A stretch of DNA of 64,000 nt from Toxorhynchites rutilus septentrionalis (Eukaryota > Arthropoda > Insecta > Diptera > Culicidae): the NCBI RefSeq assembly GCF_029784135.1, contig NC_073745.1, positions 83,361,650 to 83,425,649 of the forward strand, in the 5' to 3' direction. The notes under the pieces are model-generated. The model had not been told where the DNA came from. It was given only the letters and a program-made list of their open reading frames with translations, and made no database searches. Made by a program: the position numbers and the translations under genes. Below, one piece after another: positions 21,097-30,440 of this stretch (positions within the stretch are counted from its first letter, which is position 1; each line of letters opens with the position of its first letter).

Positions 21097-21807
21097 TCAA
21101 TCCATTACAGGCTTGGCGTAAGGGCACAAAGCGAGATCCGGCCAAAACAGCGTGGGACCACGGTGAGAGCGGAGGAAGGGCAGCAAGCATTCCTCTCGAT
21201 AAATCTGCCCGTTTATTGTGCCGGTAGAAACGAATGGTTTGCTGTACCGTCCGCACCCGCAGATCGCCTGCCAAAATAGGTACTTCTTCGCGAATTTGCC
21301 CGTCTTTCTCTTCCGGAACTTTTCCGGAACCTCCATGCGGGACGTACCGACAAAAAACTCGAGATTTGTTTGGTGTCCGCCTTGATGTATGTCTCGTCGT
21401 CCATCACGAGTCAGCCTGGCTTGACCAGCCACTCACGATACAGTGTCCGCGCACGCCATTTGGCCACCGTGTCTAACCTTAAAAATACGTAGTCCAGCCC
21501 GCTTCATTATCTGCTGGACGAACCACTTCGTCGAATTGACCTTTTCGGCCACGTCTCGGGTGGAAAGGTTCGAGTTCTTCTTAAAGTACTGTCTTATCTT
21601 CGCGTCTTCTCTGGGTATTCCGTTTTCGCGTCGGCCGCTTCCAGCGCGCTGCTCGATGGTCTTTGTCTCTCGGAACATCTTCACAACGCGGGACACGGTG
21701 GAATGGTGGATTCCAAGCCTTCTGCCGATCCATCTGCGCGACTGACCAGGATTATCGATCACCGCGCCCAAGATTTGCTGGCGTAGCTCTTCTTGTTTCG
21801 ATTGCAT
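21097..21807 (-). pseudogene. Broken ITmD37E-like transposase (second lineage)
   Basis: Minus strand. N-terminal half (about 21430-21807) starts MQSKQEELRQQILGAVIDNP, with helix-turn-helix IGRRLGIHHSTVSRVV and a second helical block to RAGLRIFKVR. A frame change and a small loss near 21430 precede the catalytic half (21097-21432), where MDDETYIKAD holds the first catalytic Asp in another frame, then GKFAKKYLFWQAICGCG and LFWPDLALC hold the second. The C-terminal third with the catalytic Glu is absent; homology stops near 21097, close to the minisatellite. Sequence differs clearly from the 2.7-kb transposase, so it is a separate subfamily. Confidence 0.82.
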
Positions 21808-21865
21808 CTCGGCAACCACTTGACAGATCGCGATAAAATTTTGCACACATGAACATAAAAATTCA

Positions 21866-22350
21866 GGGGGTCTCCGTAGCCACATTGGTTACGCGTTCGC
21901 TTAGTAAGCGATCGATCGTGAGTTCAAAACTCAGGGCCCTCATTGACCATCTTTGTGTTGTTACAGAATAGCTACGTCCATGCAACAATCATCAGCGATG
22001 GAGATCGATCCACGGTCGAAATAAGATCGATTCATCCATACAACTGCTCTGCCCTGCAGAAACATCGGGCTACTGTTCTATAAATAACTCAACAATGATC
22101 AATCAACTGTCTCCGCTGTCCGGTGGTCCAACTGGATAATGGAAGAACAGAAAGAATAACTCTTACGCCTAAATGGCTACTGTGTGAATGTACCATATGT
22201 AATGGTATAGAAGGAATACTGGCGAATGGCAACTGTGTAATGTACTAATTATAGATATTATAACCATGTGACATGTACACGATTAAAATTCGGCTCTATT
22301 ACAGCTAAAAATGCTAATGAGCCTTAAATAAATAAATGGAATAAAAAAAA
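21866..22350 (+). mobile_element. tRNA-derived SINE (type 2) with 13-bp target duplication
   Basis: tRNA-like head at 21868-21950 with TAGCCACATTGGTTACGCG (A-box region) and GAGTTCAAAACTC (B-box region). The tail is AATAAATAAATGG then A-rich. Perfect flanks ACATAAAAATTCA (21853-21865, 22351-22363). It inserted just upstream of the broken transposase. A second copy lies at 37998-38255. Confidence 0.88.
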
Positions 22351-22363
22351 ACATAAAAATTCA

Positions 22364-25010
22364 TTAGTTTTTAACCACGCGATATAAAGTTACACCCAAA
22401 ACAAAGTGTCGCATTTTTTCCTAGTCCAATCTTTAGCTATATGGATAACGAGGTCGTGTGAAACAGCTTTATATTACAGCCGGCCTTGGTTCGATCCCCA
22501 CTGACATCGTATGGATGTTTTTTGTACAAAGAGATGTCTGCTCTCATACATACAAGCATTTTGAAAGCTTTTAAAACAGCTCATTATTTGCGCATTTGAC
22601 ACTCCAACACACGAAAAAGCATTATTTCTGCCGAAGATGGAATGTATCTGTCAATATCGAATGAAGCACAATGTGTCATGCTACTAACCATTCACGAATA
22701 TATATCAGAAAATGAGTGAATGATCCAGACAATAGAACGAAAGACAGTATTCACTTTTGTTGCACCAAGTGAATATATGAAGCGAGGAATAAAGCCTGTT
22801 GATTACATATTCGAGCTGTACCTAACATCGCACAACACTCTCGAAGTCTGCATACAAGTTTGAACCGCATATATCGTCCTAGCTATAGCGAATAACCACT
22901 GCACAGACAAGTGCAGACCGATAAATGATACATAAATAATTACGTCATCATTCGGTCATCATTAACGGAGAGCGGCAAATGGGAGAAGAACAAAAACGAG
23001 AAAGTTTTTGCTTTTCACTAGAGCTGTGTTGTTAGTAACGCGTTGCGGTCTATATGAATATATATTTCAAAGGGTCAGGTTCTGATACAGTAACTGAATA
23101 TGAATCATTCGCTTTGCGTAGTCCGTATGATACTGTTGCTTTATAATGCATGGAGAGGTGCGATATGTAATGAATTAGAGGTAATAAAGAATATGAACTT
23201 TCTGCACCAAAACCGTTCATGACGGTTTTCGCATGCTCGTGTATCATGAAGTTTGAACCGAAACAGAGTTGTCTCATTCTCTTTTGTGTCATGATTTGTA
23301 CCATTAAACTGGGGAGAGATGACTTCTGTAAGATCATATTTGAACAAACGAAAGCGTGTTATTCAGGTTGGTGTCCAATCTACTTAAAAGTTAATTCTAA
23401 AATTCCAAGATATTCTAAAATAATATCTGGAGTGATGAACAAGCAATTTGAATAAAATAATTTCGTAGTCCAACGTCCACAATGCGGTTTCGTGCTGGAC
23501 AATATCTAATACGATTGTTTTAAACAAACCATCTTTTTAGCTTTCTGAATATTGGATTGCAAAATCGTTTCATGACATCAGAAACCATGGATTCGAGATA
23601 ATTTCACAGTTGAGTCAACTCACGAACCGAAACATAAATTTGTTGTGTGTACTAAGAAGATAATTGGGAAGAAATAAAAGCAAACTCTCATCTAATGAAC
23701 CAATTTGGATATGAAGCATCCGAAATGTCGTATGGAATTACTGATAATGGAAGGAAGTATATTTTTATGCGTTCATAATTGTACAACCCATTGTTTCCCA
23801 TCCTAAAGTGTTGGTTGTGGTTGTTACACACATCCAATATCCCAAAAGAACCCTTGCATATCAACACCGTAAACATTTCATCCCAACCCCAATTTGCTCC
23901 GCTCAAAACTACCAAAACCAAAGCGATTGAAAGCTTGTCATTCGCACCAATTTTCAAACTGACAGCGTGAAAGGAGCGTAATAAAATCAAACCCATCCCC
24001 AACCCATCATCGTGGTTTGCCGACGAACGGGTTGCGTGCTACGGGAATCCCAAAGAAATCTCAGAATGACGCTCAGTTCCAGTTATTTGCATAATTTCCA
24101 AACACTATTGGTATTCGGAGCAGCCGCTGCCGCATCCAACACCGAGGGGTTACAACGAGGTTCGGATCCCCGCGCATAAATTATCGTCCCACAAATTTGT
24201 CCGGGACGCATAACCCAAAGCGGGCTCGGTTGGCCGTTTTGGAAGTACATTTCCAAAGTTTAGTGTTGTCGTCGTCGTCGTGGAATGCGTATACGCATGC
24301 TATTGGAGCGCTGCTGGAGACACATGAGTGGGATGAACCCCCGGATTGTTTGGAACATTTCGATTACAGCCTACCGCATACGTGTGGGACAACAACGGCA
24401 TCGAATGGGCTTCGAATGGCGACGCGGGAGCCTCAGTCCAATTGGGTGTTTATGGGGTATTAAAAGCCACTTACCTGAAATGAGAAGAGAAAACAAGCAC
24501 AACGGAAATCTTATTAAATCGTCGTCTAGTTTTGGACACGAGGAACATATGAGGGGGTTAAAGGGTTTTTATGACGGTGTTAAAGGTAGCTATAAAATCA
24601 GGGAATTGTCACTGTGTCGCCGGGCAATAAAGTTGAGTGTTTGAAATGTTCTTCTCACGTTCCTGTCGGAACTCACTTTATCGAAGTTTCATTGTTTTCC
24701 TTCGTCAATAAAGAAAACCGTATAAAAAAAACATTTGCATAAGCGTTTTCAATTCGGAAAGGTGTTCATTCATAACATTTGTCACGCTTCCTCAGTATTC
24801 AGAATCGACCAACAATTATGTTTGCACAATTTACGTTTTGCAGAATGTGCTCCAGGCACGCAACGTTTACCCGTTTTGTTGTAATTAAACTATGAACAAA
24901 ATGTTTTCAGCTTCATACATTCGCATATTTACAGAGCAGAATTTAATGAATGGGTAGCCGTCAAGCCGTCCACAAATATGGGGGGTTGCATTGAAGTTAG
25001 GAAAAAAAAT
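22364..25010. other. Unassigned sequence including a GC-richer stretch
   Basis: No gene is recognised. 23800-24700 has higher complexity and fewer repeat features than its surroundings, with open frames up to 119 codons that show no domain. It could be intronic or intergenic unique DNA. Confidence 0.4.
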
Positions 25011-25140
25011 TAAGGGGTTGTGTCTAGAACACGACCGCATGTTCAACGTAGAACTACGGAATTATATTATTCAATCCGCTTGTTTATTACTTCGGATATT
25101 ATTTTGGAATGCATCGAAATTTTTGAAATAACTTTTTAGT
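25011..25140. mobile_element. End fragment of GACGTAG-ended element
   Basis: AAGGGGTTGTGTCTAGAACACGACCGC-type start in two parts, then AACGTAGAACTACGG (25046), matches the outer end of the element at 25486. Homology fades after about 130 bp. Confidence 0.55.
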
Positions 25141-25485
25141 TATTTAATTATTTAATTACTTCAGTAGGGAAAATTATAATTCAAAATTTGAACAATTTTC
25201 AACTGACTTTCGTAAACTTATAGAGCTTCCCTAAACGGATATCGCTACCATACGCCGACACTGTATTAAATATATAACATATTACATATTAGATATAGAA
25301 AAGTTATTTTCCATTCATAATTTTCATCTCGAAAGTGAAGTAAAACATCCGAAAACTAACTATATATATTTTTTTTTTCTTATTTTGTAACTGTCATTCC
25401 CAATCAGTCATCTGTTCATCCGACTTGCTTCATTACGATAAGCAGATTCGGATCGGCTCTCAATTTAAAAAAATAATAAGGGGTT

Positions 25486-26604
25486 GTATTTAGGACACGA
25501 CCGCATATTTTCGACGTAGAACTACGCAATTATATCATGCAATCCACTTGTTTACCACTTCGAATATTATTATAGAATGCATTGAAATTTTTGTAATAGA
25601 TTATGATCTTCGTTACAAGTAAATTTGATGACCATCCTTTTACGTTTGATATGACGCCTAGGACTACCAAAATATGTGAACGGAAGAATTGTCAAACGAT
25701 CATTGTATTTTGCATTTCCCTCTGAAATTATTGCACATCTCATGTTTACGTAGTTCTCGAACCGCGAATGTTCATTCACCTCTAGTATCTGAAATTACGA
25801 TTTTCCCAGGCTTCTCAGTTTAAAAGTACGTTTTAGGGAAACATATTCCGGTCTGCACAACGATAAGCGAGTACAAAAGTACTCAACACCAAAAAATACC
25901 CCCGACTTGCATGATTTGATAAAGCGGATTCCCCCAGGCTCATTAATTTGAAGTCCGTGTTAGGGAAACACAGCTCAGTGGGAAAAAATACCCCCGACTT
26001 GCATGTTTTGATAAAGCGGATTCCCCAAGGCACATTGGTTTTGAAGTCCGTGTTAGGGAAATACAGCTCTGTGGGAACACAAATACCCCCGACTTGCATG
26101 TATATTTGCAAAGCGGATTTCCACAGGTACATCGATTTTGAAGTCTGTGTTGGGGAAACCGTAGATCGGGCCAATCAAAACTTGTCAATTAGGGCGTTTA
26201 GGTAACGCTTGACATTTTACAGGTATTCAATTGTTAATCTCATGAAAAATAACATTTTAATTATTGTGATAGACGCGTAGAAATATTTCCTATCAATTGA
26301 TGCCAAAACATCTTTCCGATCTGTTAAGAAATGTTCGAGTTATAAGCATTCGAAATATGGGTAGGGCTAGCACACAAATCGGCAGAACAAATGTATGGGA
26401 AAAAAGAAAGTTCTACCAGTTTTCATGAATTTAAACCGTTTAGAGATTAGCGAATTGTAATGTATAGCATATCAAACAAATCATAGAGAATTTCCGATTC
26501 CATTAGTATGCAAATCATGAGAATTCGTTCACAGTGTTATTTCATAAAAATGTGACCTGTTTTCTGATTTGGCAACCTTACTGAAAGGCATAGTTCTACG
26601 TCAA
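25486..26604 (-). mobile_element. Non-autonomous element with GACGTAG ends and minisatellite cargo
   Basis: Outer end AAGGGGTTGTATTTAGG, then CGACGTAGAACTACG (25512-25526); the other end reads TAGTTCTACGTCA (26591-26603). Inside: three ~88-bp minisatellite units (25845-26160), a CCAAT-like GGCCAATCAAAAC (26168), and a subterminal segment with GTTCGAGTTATAAGC. A copy in the other orientation is at 42556-43431. No transposase. Confidence 0.7.
25845..26160. repeat. ~88-bp minisatellite, about three units, inverted relative to 20.7 kb
   Basis: Units contain CCCCCGACTTGCATG, AAAGCGGATTCCCC and GTGTTAGGGAAA; reverse complement of the units at 20693-21060. Confidence 0.75.
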
Positions 26605-26631
26605 ACCGCAGCTCTTCAACTCACATCGGAG

Positions 26632-26712
26632 CTGCTGAGCTGTTGAGCTGGCGGAGCTGCTGAGCTGTTGAGCTGTTGAGCTGGCAGAGCTGCTGAGCTG
26701 CAGAGAGTGTGG
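26632..26712. repeat. GAGCTG-rich minisatellite
   Basis: Tandem GAGCTGCTGAGCTGTTGAGC units with small variants; GC-richer than the surroundings. Confidence 0.7.
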
Positions 26713-26989
26713 ATTGTGAGATGTGAAGAATTATCTGTTTTCCGCTATTCGTGATATGATGTCAGTTTATTTTCGTTTGTCCCTCTCTGTTCTTTAGCTG
26801 TAGCAGAGATTCCAGATAGCAAAAAAAAATTTAATTGGAAGATATTGAGGTGAATGTGGAACGAAGCCATTGTAGTAGTATAGTTAGAACCACGTGTTTT
26901 GATGGGGTAATAGTGATTGTAAGAGAAGAGCAAATCATACCGTGTTATTTTGATTTTTGTAAGTAAATAGATCAATTTACTTATCAGAC

Positions 26990-27139
26990 AGGGAGGCGAT
27001 CTGGCGTAGTGGTAACATCCATACCTCTCACGCAGAGATCACGAGTTCAATTCTCACTCCCAACATTCTTCCAAAAATGGAAGTAAAAGTGACGAACCAG
27101 CCGAAATGTGTTGAAAGTCACTATAATAAAGAAAAAAAA
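26990..27139 (+). mobile_element. tRNA-derived SINE (type 3) with 11-bp target duplication
   Basis: Head with CTGGCGTAGTGGTAACA (A box) and GAGTTCAATTCTC (B box), short body, tail GTCACTATAATAAAG then A-run. Flanks ACTTATCAGAC (26979-26989, 27140-27150). Complete at about 150 bp; fragments at 15.2, 30.3, 35.5, 45.2 and 45.5 kb. Confidence 0.88.
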
Positions 27140-27150
27140 ACTTATCAGAC

Positions 27151-27439
27151 TGTGTGCCACGAGTCTTAGAATACATTTGAAAAAAATAACAATTCAATAC
27201 TGCTACGAATTACTTTCTGGTGTGGCTGCTCTCAGCCCCCGAGGAAACGATTCACTGGTTCCAGGAGGGAACGCAGTCTAAGCACCCAGGCCTTATCTAT
27301 GACCGTGCAGGGGTGGACACGAAAGGTCTCTTTTGGGTCCTCGGGTCTCAGGGTCGTCGCGTGGGCTGTGTGGGGAGGCTTTCGGATTTGGGTTAGCGAA
27401 AGAAGTAGTTTTCAGGTTAACAAATTTATTGGCTTACGG
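27151..27439. other. Unassigned GC-richer sequence
   Basis: 27220-27420 is GC-rich for this window; an open frame (27299-27508) shows no known domain. Confidence 0.35.
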
Positions 27440-27569
27440 AAAATTCTCAATAGGAAATATATCTACGCATCTATCATAACGAATAACATTTCATTTTTCT
27501 TGAGATAATCAATTGAATAATTGTGAAATATCAAACATTGTCAAAATGCACTATGTGCCCATTTTTGAT

Positions 27570-27828
27570 TGGTCCATTTTGTGCTCCTCAAATCGTACCG
27601 ACCAAAACGGGCAACCAGAGCAGCAGCGAAATAGAATGAAGCACGATTGGAAAGGAAAAAGGAAAAAAAAAGAACTAAACATTGGTCGCAGTCTCACACA
27701 TGCGTAATTCTCGAGCCAGCCAGTCAGCTTAAAAATCCCCGCTCCGCTGCCGTAACGATCATTCTCATTCAAACCGTACACCACATCGGTTCGCATCACA
27801 ACACATCAACAAACCAACCCAAGCAGCC
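27570..27828 (+). promoter_or_regulatory. H2A-type upstream region (promoter type 1)
   Basis: GATTGGTCCATTTTG CCAAT-like box, then ACCGACCAAAACGGG, ATTGGTCGCAGTC, CAGCTTAAAAATCCCC as a weak TATA-like site near 27730, and CATTCAAACCGTACACC before the ATG. Same segment as at 17440-17700. Confidence 0.55.
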
Positions 27829-28035
27829 ATGTCTGGACATGGTAAAGGAGGAAAAGTGAAGGGAAAGGCAAAATCCCGCTCGAACCGTGTTGATCTGGAG
27901 TTCCCCGCAAGGGTAGCTAGGCCGAGCGCGTTAGTACCAGTGCACCAGTCCACCTACCCGGCGTTACATAGTTTCGACCGCCGAAGTGATCGAGTTAGCT
28001 GGCAAAGCTGCTCGCGACGATAAGAAAACCCGCAT
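27829..28035 (+). pseudogene. Histone H2A pseudogene with intact start and shared ~25-bp deletion
   Basis: ATG at 27829 with encoded [20 protein letters not shown], the H2A N-terminal tail with one Arg-to-His change, then VDLEFP. The VGRIHRLL codons are lost by a ~25-bp deletion identical to the one at 17.4 kb, which shifts the frame. The KGNYAER tyrosine is TAG. VIELAGKAARDDKKTRI is recovered in another frame to 28035. After that the sequence no longer matches the H2A C-terminus, although a histone-type hairpin follows at 28272. The conceptual product stops after 64 residues. Non-functional as a histone. Confidence 0.88.
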
Positions 28036-28271
28036 TCGGAACAGAACACATTCGGTTCGGTGGACATCAAGACAACAGGCAGTTGCAGCGAGTGGCGAGT
28101 GGCAAACGCAATCGCAAAACGGCATCAGGTAGCAGAAGAAAAAAGTTTGTTCTTTATACAAACTGCTTTGGTGGCAAATCCAGAACAAGGCGGCATCGAG
28201 GGCGTTCGAAATGGTTTTTTTCAAAACCACGAGTACTAAGTTTTCTAAATTGGAACCATTCCATAAAACAA

Positions 28272-28287
28272 GGCGTTTTTCAGGGCC
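28272..28287 (+). terminator. Histone-type stem-loop
   Basis: GGCGTTTTTCAGGGCC, the 12114 variant with one change, followed by ATTACACC and AAAAAAGAGTTT. Confidence 0.6.
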
Positions 28288-28862
28288 ATTACACCTTCCA
28301 AAAAAGAGTTTAGGAAATACAGTTCAATGCTTTCTAAAACAATATCCAAAATAATAAAAAAACACAAATTGATTTTTTTATAATTTGTTTGCCAAGATAT
28401 GATGAGTATGTGAATTTGGCAGTTGTTCTGAGCTTATTGATTTTCACCAATTCTTAAATTGCTTCTAGATTGAAAGTACAGTAATTTACACTTATCTCGA
28501 CATTTAGCTAATTGGACGGACCTGTAATGAGACATATTTAGTTGGACATTTTTGTAAACATAGAGTTCGGGGTCCAAATTATGACCCCACATTGAAAGTT
28601 GACACTGTACCACTGTCATCGCAAATGTTCAATTACAGGTTAAAATTACCTCCAATCCGATACTGAGTGGTGGCAATGTGACGTGCCATTGAATGTAATT
28701 TACTGTAAAATATGTCACAAGCTGGATGGGAAGAAATTTTCCAACTGTGAAAGCTGTAGCGAGTGGCAAATGCAATCGCTAAACAGAAAGGTTTAGCCGA
28801 ACAAGATGGGGATATCGAGTGATAACAAAACAATAAACTCTTTAGATTGAAGATAATTTTGT

Positions 28863-28878
28863 GATCCTGAAAAGGACC
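28863..28878 (-). terminator. Histone-type stem-loop (minus strand)
   Basis: Minus strand GGTCCTTTTCAGGATC, the 11502 variant. No recognisable histone coding region precedes it on the minus strand. Confidence 0.65.
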
Positions 28879-29038
28879 CTTTTTAGCCTGCATGTGAATC
28901 CAACGAGCGAACAAATCGTAATGAATGTATTTTTTTGCCATCGCTGCCTTTTAACGCTCATTCGTTCGTCTCGTTGGACTCGCCCCTTTGGCTGAGTCTG
29001 CCGATTTGTCTCTATCCTGTGAGTGTGTACCGCTAGAG

Positions 29039-29045
29039 TATAAAA
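29039..29045 (+). promoter_or_regulatory. TATA box of H2A-type promoter 2
   Basis: GAGTATAAAACACGCGG about 75 bp before the H2A tail codons. Other copies of this region carry altered versions of the site. Confidence 0.6.
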
Positions 29046-29117
29046 CACGCGGACCCCAAAAAAAAATCTTATTTTCTTTCAAACCGTAAACCCGTGATGT
29101 TGTACGGCATCGGCATC

Positions 29118-29346
29118 GTGGACGTAACAAAGGAGGACAAGTTAAGGGAAAGGCAAAGTCTCACTCGAACCGTGCAGGTCTCCAGTTCCCTGTTGGTCGC
29201 ATTCACTGATTGCTCCGCAAGGGTAACTAGGCCGAACGGATTGGTGCCGGAGCACCAGTATACCTAACAGCGATTATAGAGTTTCGGCCGTCGGAGTGCT
29301 CGAGTTGGCTTGCAAAGCTGCTCACGACAATTAGAAAACCCGCATC
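29118..29346 (+). pseudogene. Histone H2A pseudogene, best preserved over the core
   Basis: One frame encodes [26 protein letters not shown], a stop, LLRKGN, a stop at the Tyr codon, AERIGAGAPVYLTAIIEF. A frame change then leads to VLELACKAAHDN, a stop and KTRI. This covers about 80 of the ~124 H2A residues in order. The start codon is altered to ATC. Beyond the KTRI codons (29346) homology ends and a linking segment leads to the perfect hairpin at 29581. Confidence 0.88.
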
Positions 29347-29580
29347 AAGAACAGAGCAGCTTCGGCGCTCATCAAGGCAACAATTAGTTTCAGTGAGTGG
29401 CAAAGTGTTTCTCCGGCGCGTCACATTAAATGTAATTTACTGAACAACATGTCACAAGCTGGATGGGAAGAAATTTTCCAACTGTGAAAGCTGTGGCGAG
29501 TGGCAAACGGAATAGCTAAACAGGAAGGTTTAACCGAACAAGATGGGAATATCGAGTGATAACAAAAACACAACACCAAA

Positions 29581-29596
29581 GGTTCTTTTCAGAACC
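29581..29596 (+). terminator. Histone mRNA-type 3' stem-loop, perfect stem
   Basis: GGTTCTTTTCAGAACC preceded by ACACCAAA and followed by ATCA; identical to the minus-strand hairpin at 10828. Confidence 0.75.
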
Positions 29597-30059
29597 ATCA
29601 ACATATTCATAAAGAGTAAACAGTAAACTAATCCATTTTTCAGGTAGATAGGTAGGTATTCACGTAGGAGAAGAAAATAAAACAATATATTTAAAATATA
29701 TATTTAACAAAAGCTGTCCCCTTTGTATAGTCCTACGTCACTCCGGTTATGTCCCCGACATTACCCACCCGTCTTTTTTCGAAAAAGGCTTGTGTAGAGA
29801 ATGTGATGCAACATGTTTGCGTCCGTTTCGTTCTTGTATCGAGCAGTGTGTTTCTATGTGTGTAATATCAGCACGAGGAATGAATATAGTCCGCTAGCTT
29901 GGTCTGCTGGATTGAGACTGTGATATCAACGAACGTGATGAATTATAGAGGGGTTTAAACTTTTCAGTTCATTCGTCTCTAAGAGTGAGTATCAAATCGG
30001 GGATGGCTTATTTATACCAAATAATTTGGAAACGGGTAGAACCGAATGTATTAGTTGCT

Positions 30060-30440
30060 CGTTATTGACGGTACGGGTAGGGTTAGCAAAAAATCAACAG
30101 AAACAATTGTATGGGAAAATGGGAATGCCTGTAGTTTTCATTAATTTAAACCATTTACAGACTATGGCATTGTGATGTGCATATCAAACAAATCTTAGAG
30201 AATTTCCGACTCGATTGATATGCACATCGTCAAAGTCTGTTCGCAGCAAAAAAAAGTTACTAACATTAACTTTATTTCATAAAAACGTGCTTTCTGATTT
30301 GGCACCCTTAATGAAAGACTCTTTTTTTCTTTCCGTATTATAGTGATTTTCAACACTTTTGTCTGATTCGTCACTTTACTTCCATTTCGGAAGAATGTCG
30401 AGAGTGAGAATTGGTTAATGAAAGGCGTAGTTCTACGTCA
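30060..30440 (-). mobile_element. Terminal fragment of GACGTAG-ended element with nested SINE
   Basis: Matches 26340-26604: GGGTAGGGTTAGC, AAATTTAAACC-type segment, CATATCAAACAAATC, TAGAGAATTTCCGA, TTTCTGATTTGGCA, ending TAGTTCTACGTCAAAA (30428). A SINE fragment interrupts it at 30318. Confidence 0.7.
30318..30414 (-). mobile_element. 5'-truncated SINE (type 3) with 10-bp target duplication
   Basis: Reverse-oriented 3' half of the 26990 SINE, A-rich tail at the left. Perfect flanks TTAATGAAAG at 30308-30317 and 30415-30424. Inserted into the older GACGTAG element end. Confidence 0.85.

Larger units (their letters stand above)
27440..29780 (+). mobile_element. Histone-carrying composite repeat, copy D (plus orientation, most complete)
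   Basis: Order: subterminal segment (27440-27570, palindromic end missing), promoter type 1, H2A with ATG (27829), hairpin (28272), linking segment with AATTGGACGGACCTG, minus-strand hairpin (28863), promoter type 2 with TATAAAA (29039), second H2A (29118-29346), hairpin (29581), terminal segment containing TAGTCCTACGTCA (29728) and ending ACCCACCCGTCTTTTTT. This is the reverse of copies A-C, so the family has moved or been inverted. Confidence 0.78.

Noticed and set aside
24197..24644. 88- and 119-codon overlapping plus-strand frames
   Set aside because: Two overlapping frames of similar length in a GC-richer stretch suggest chance; no family recognised.
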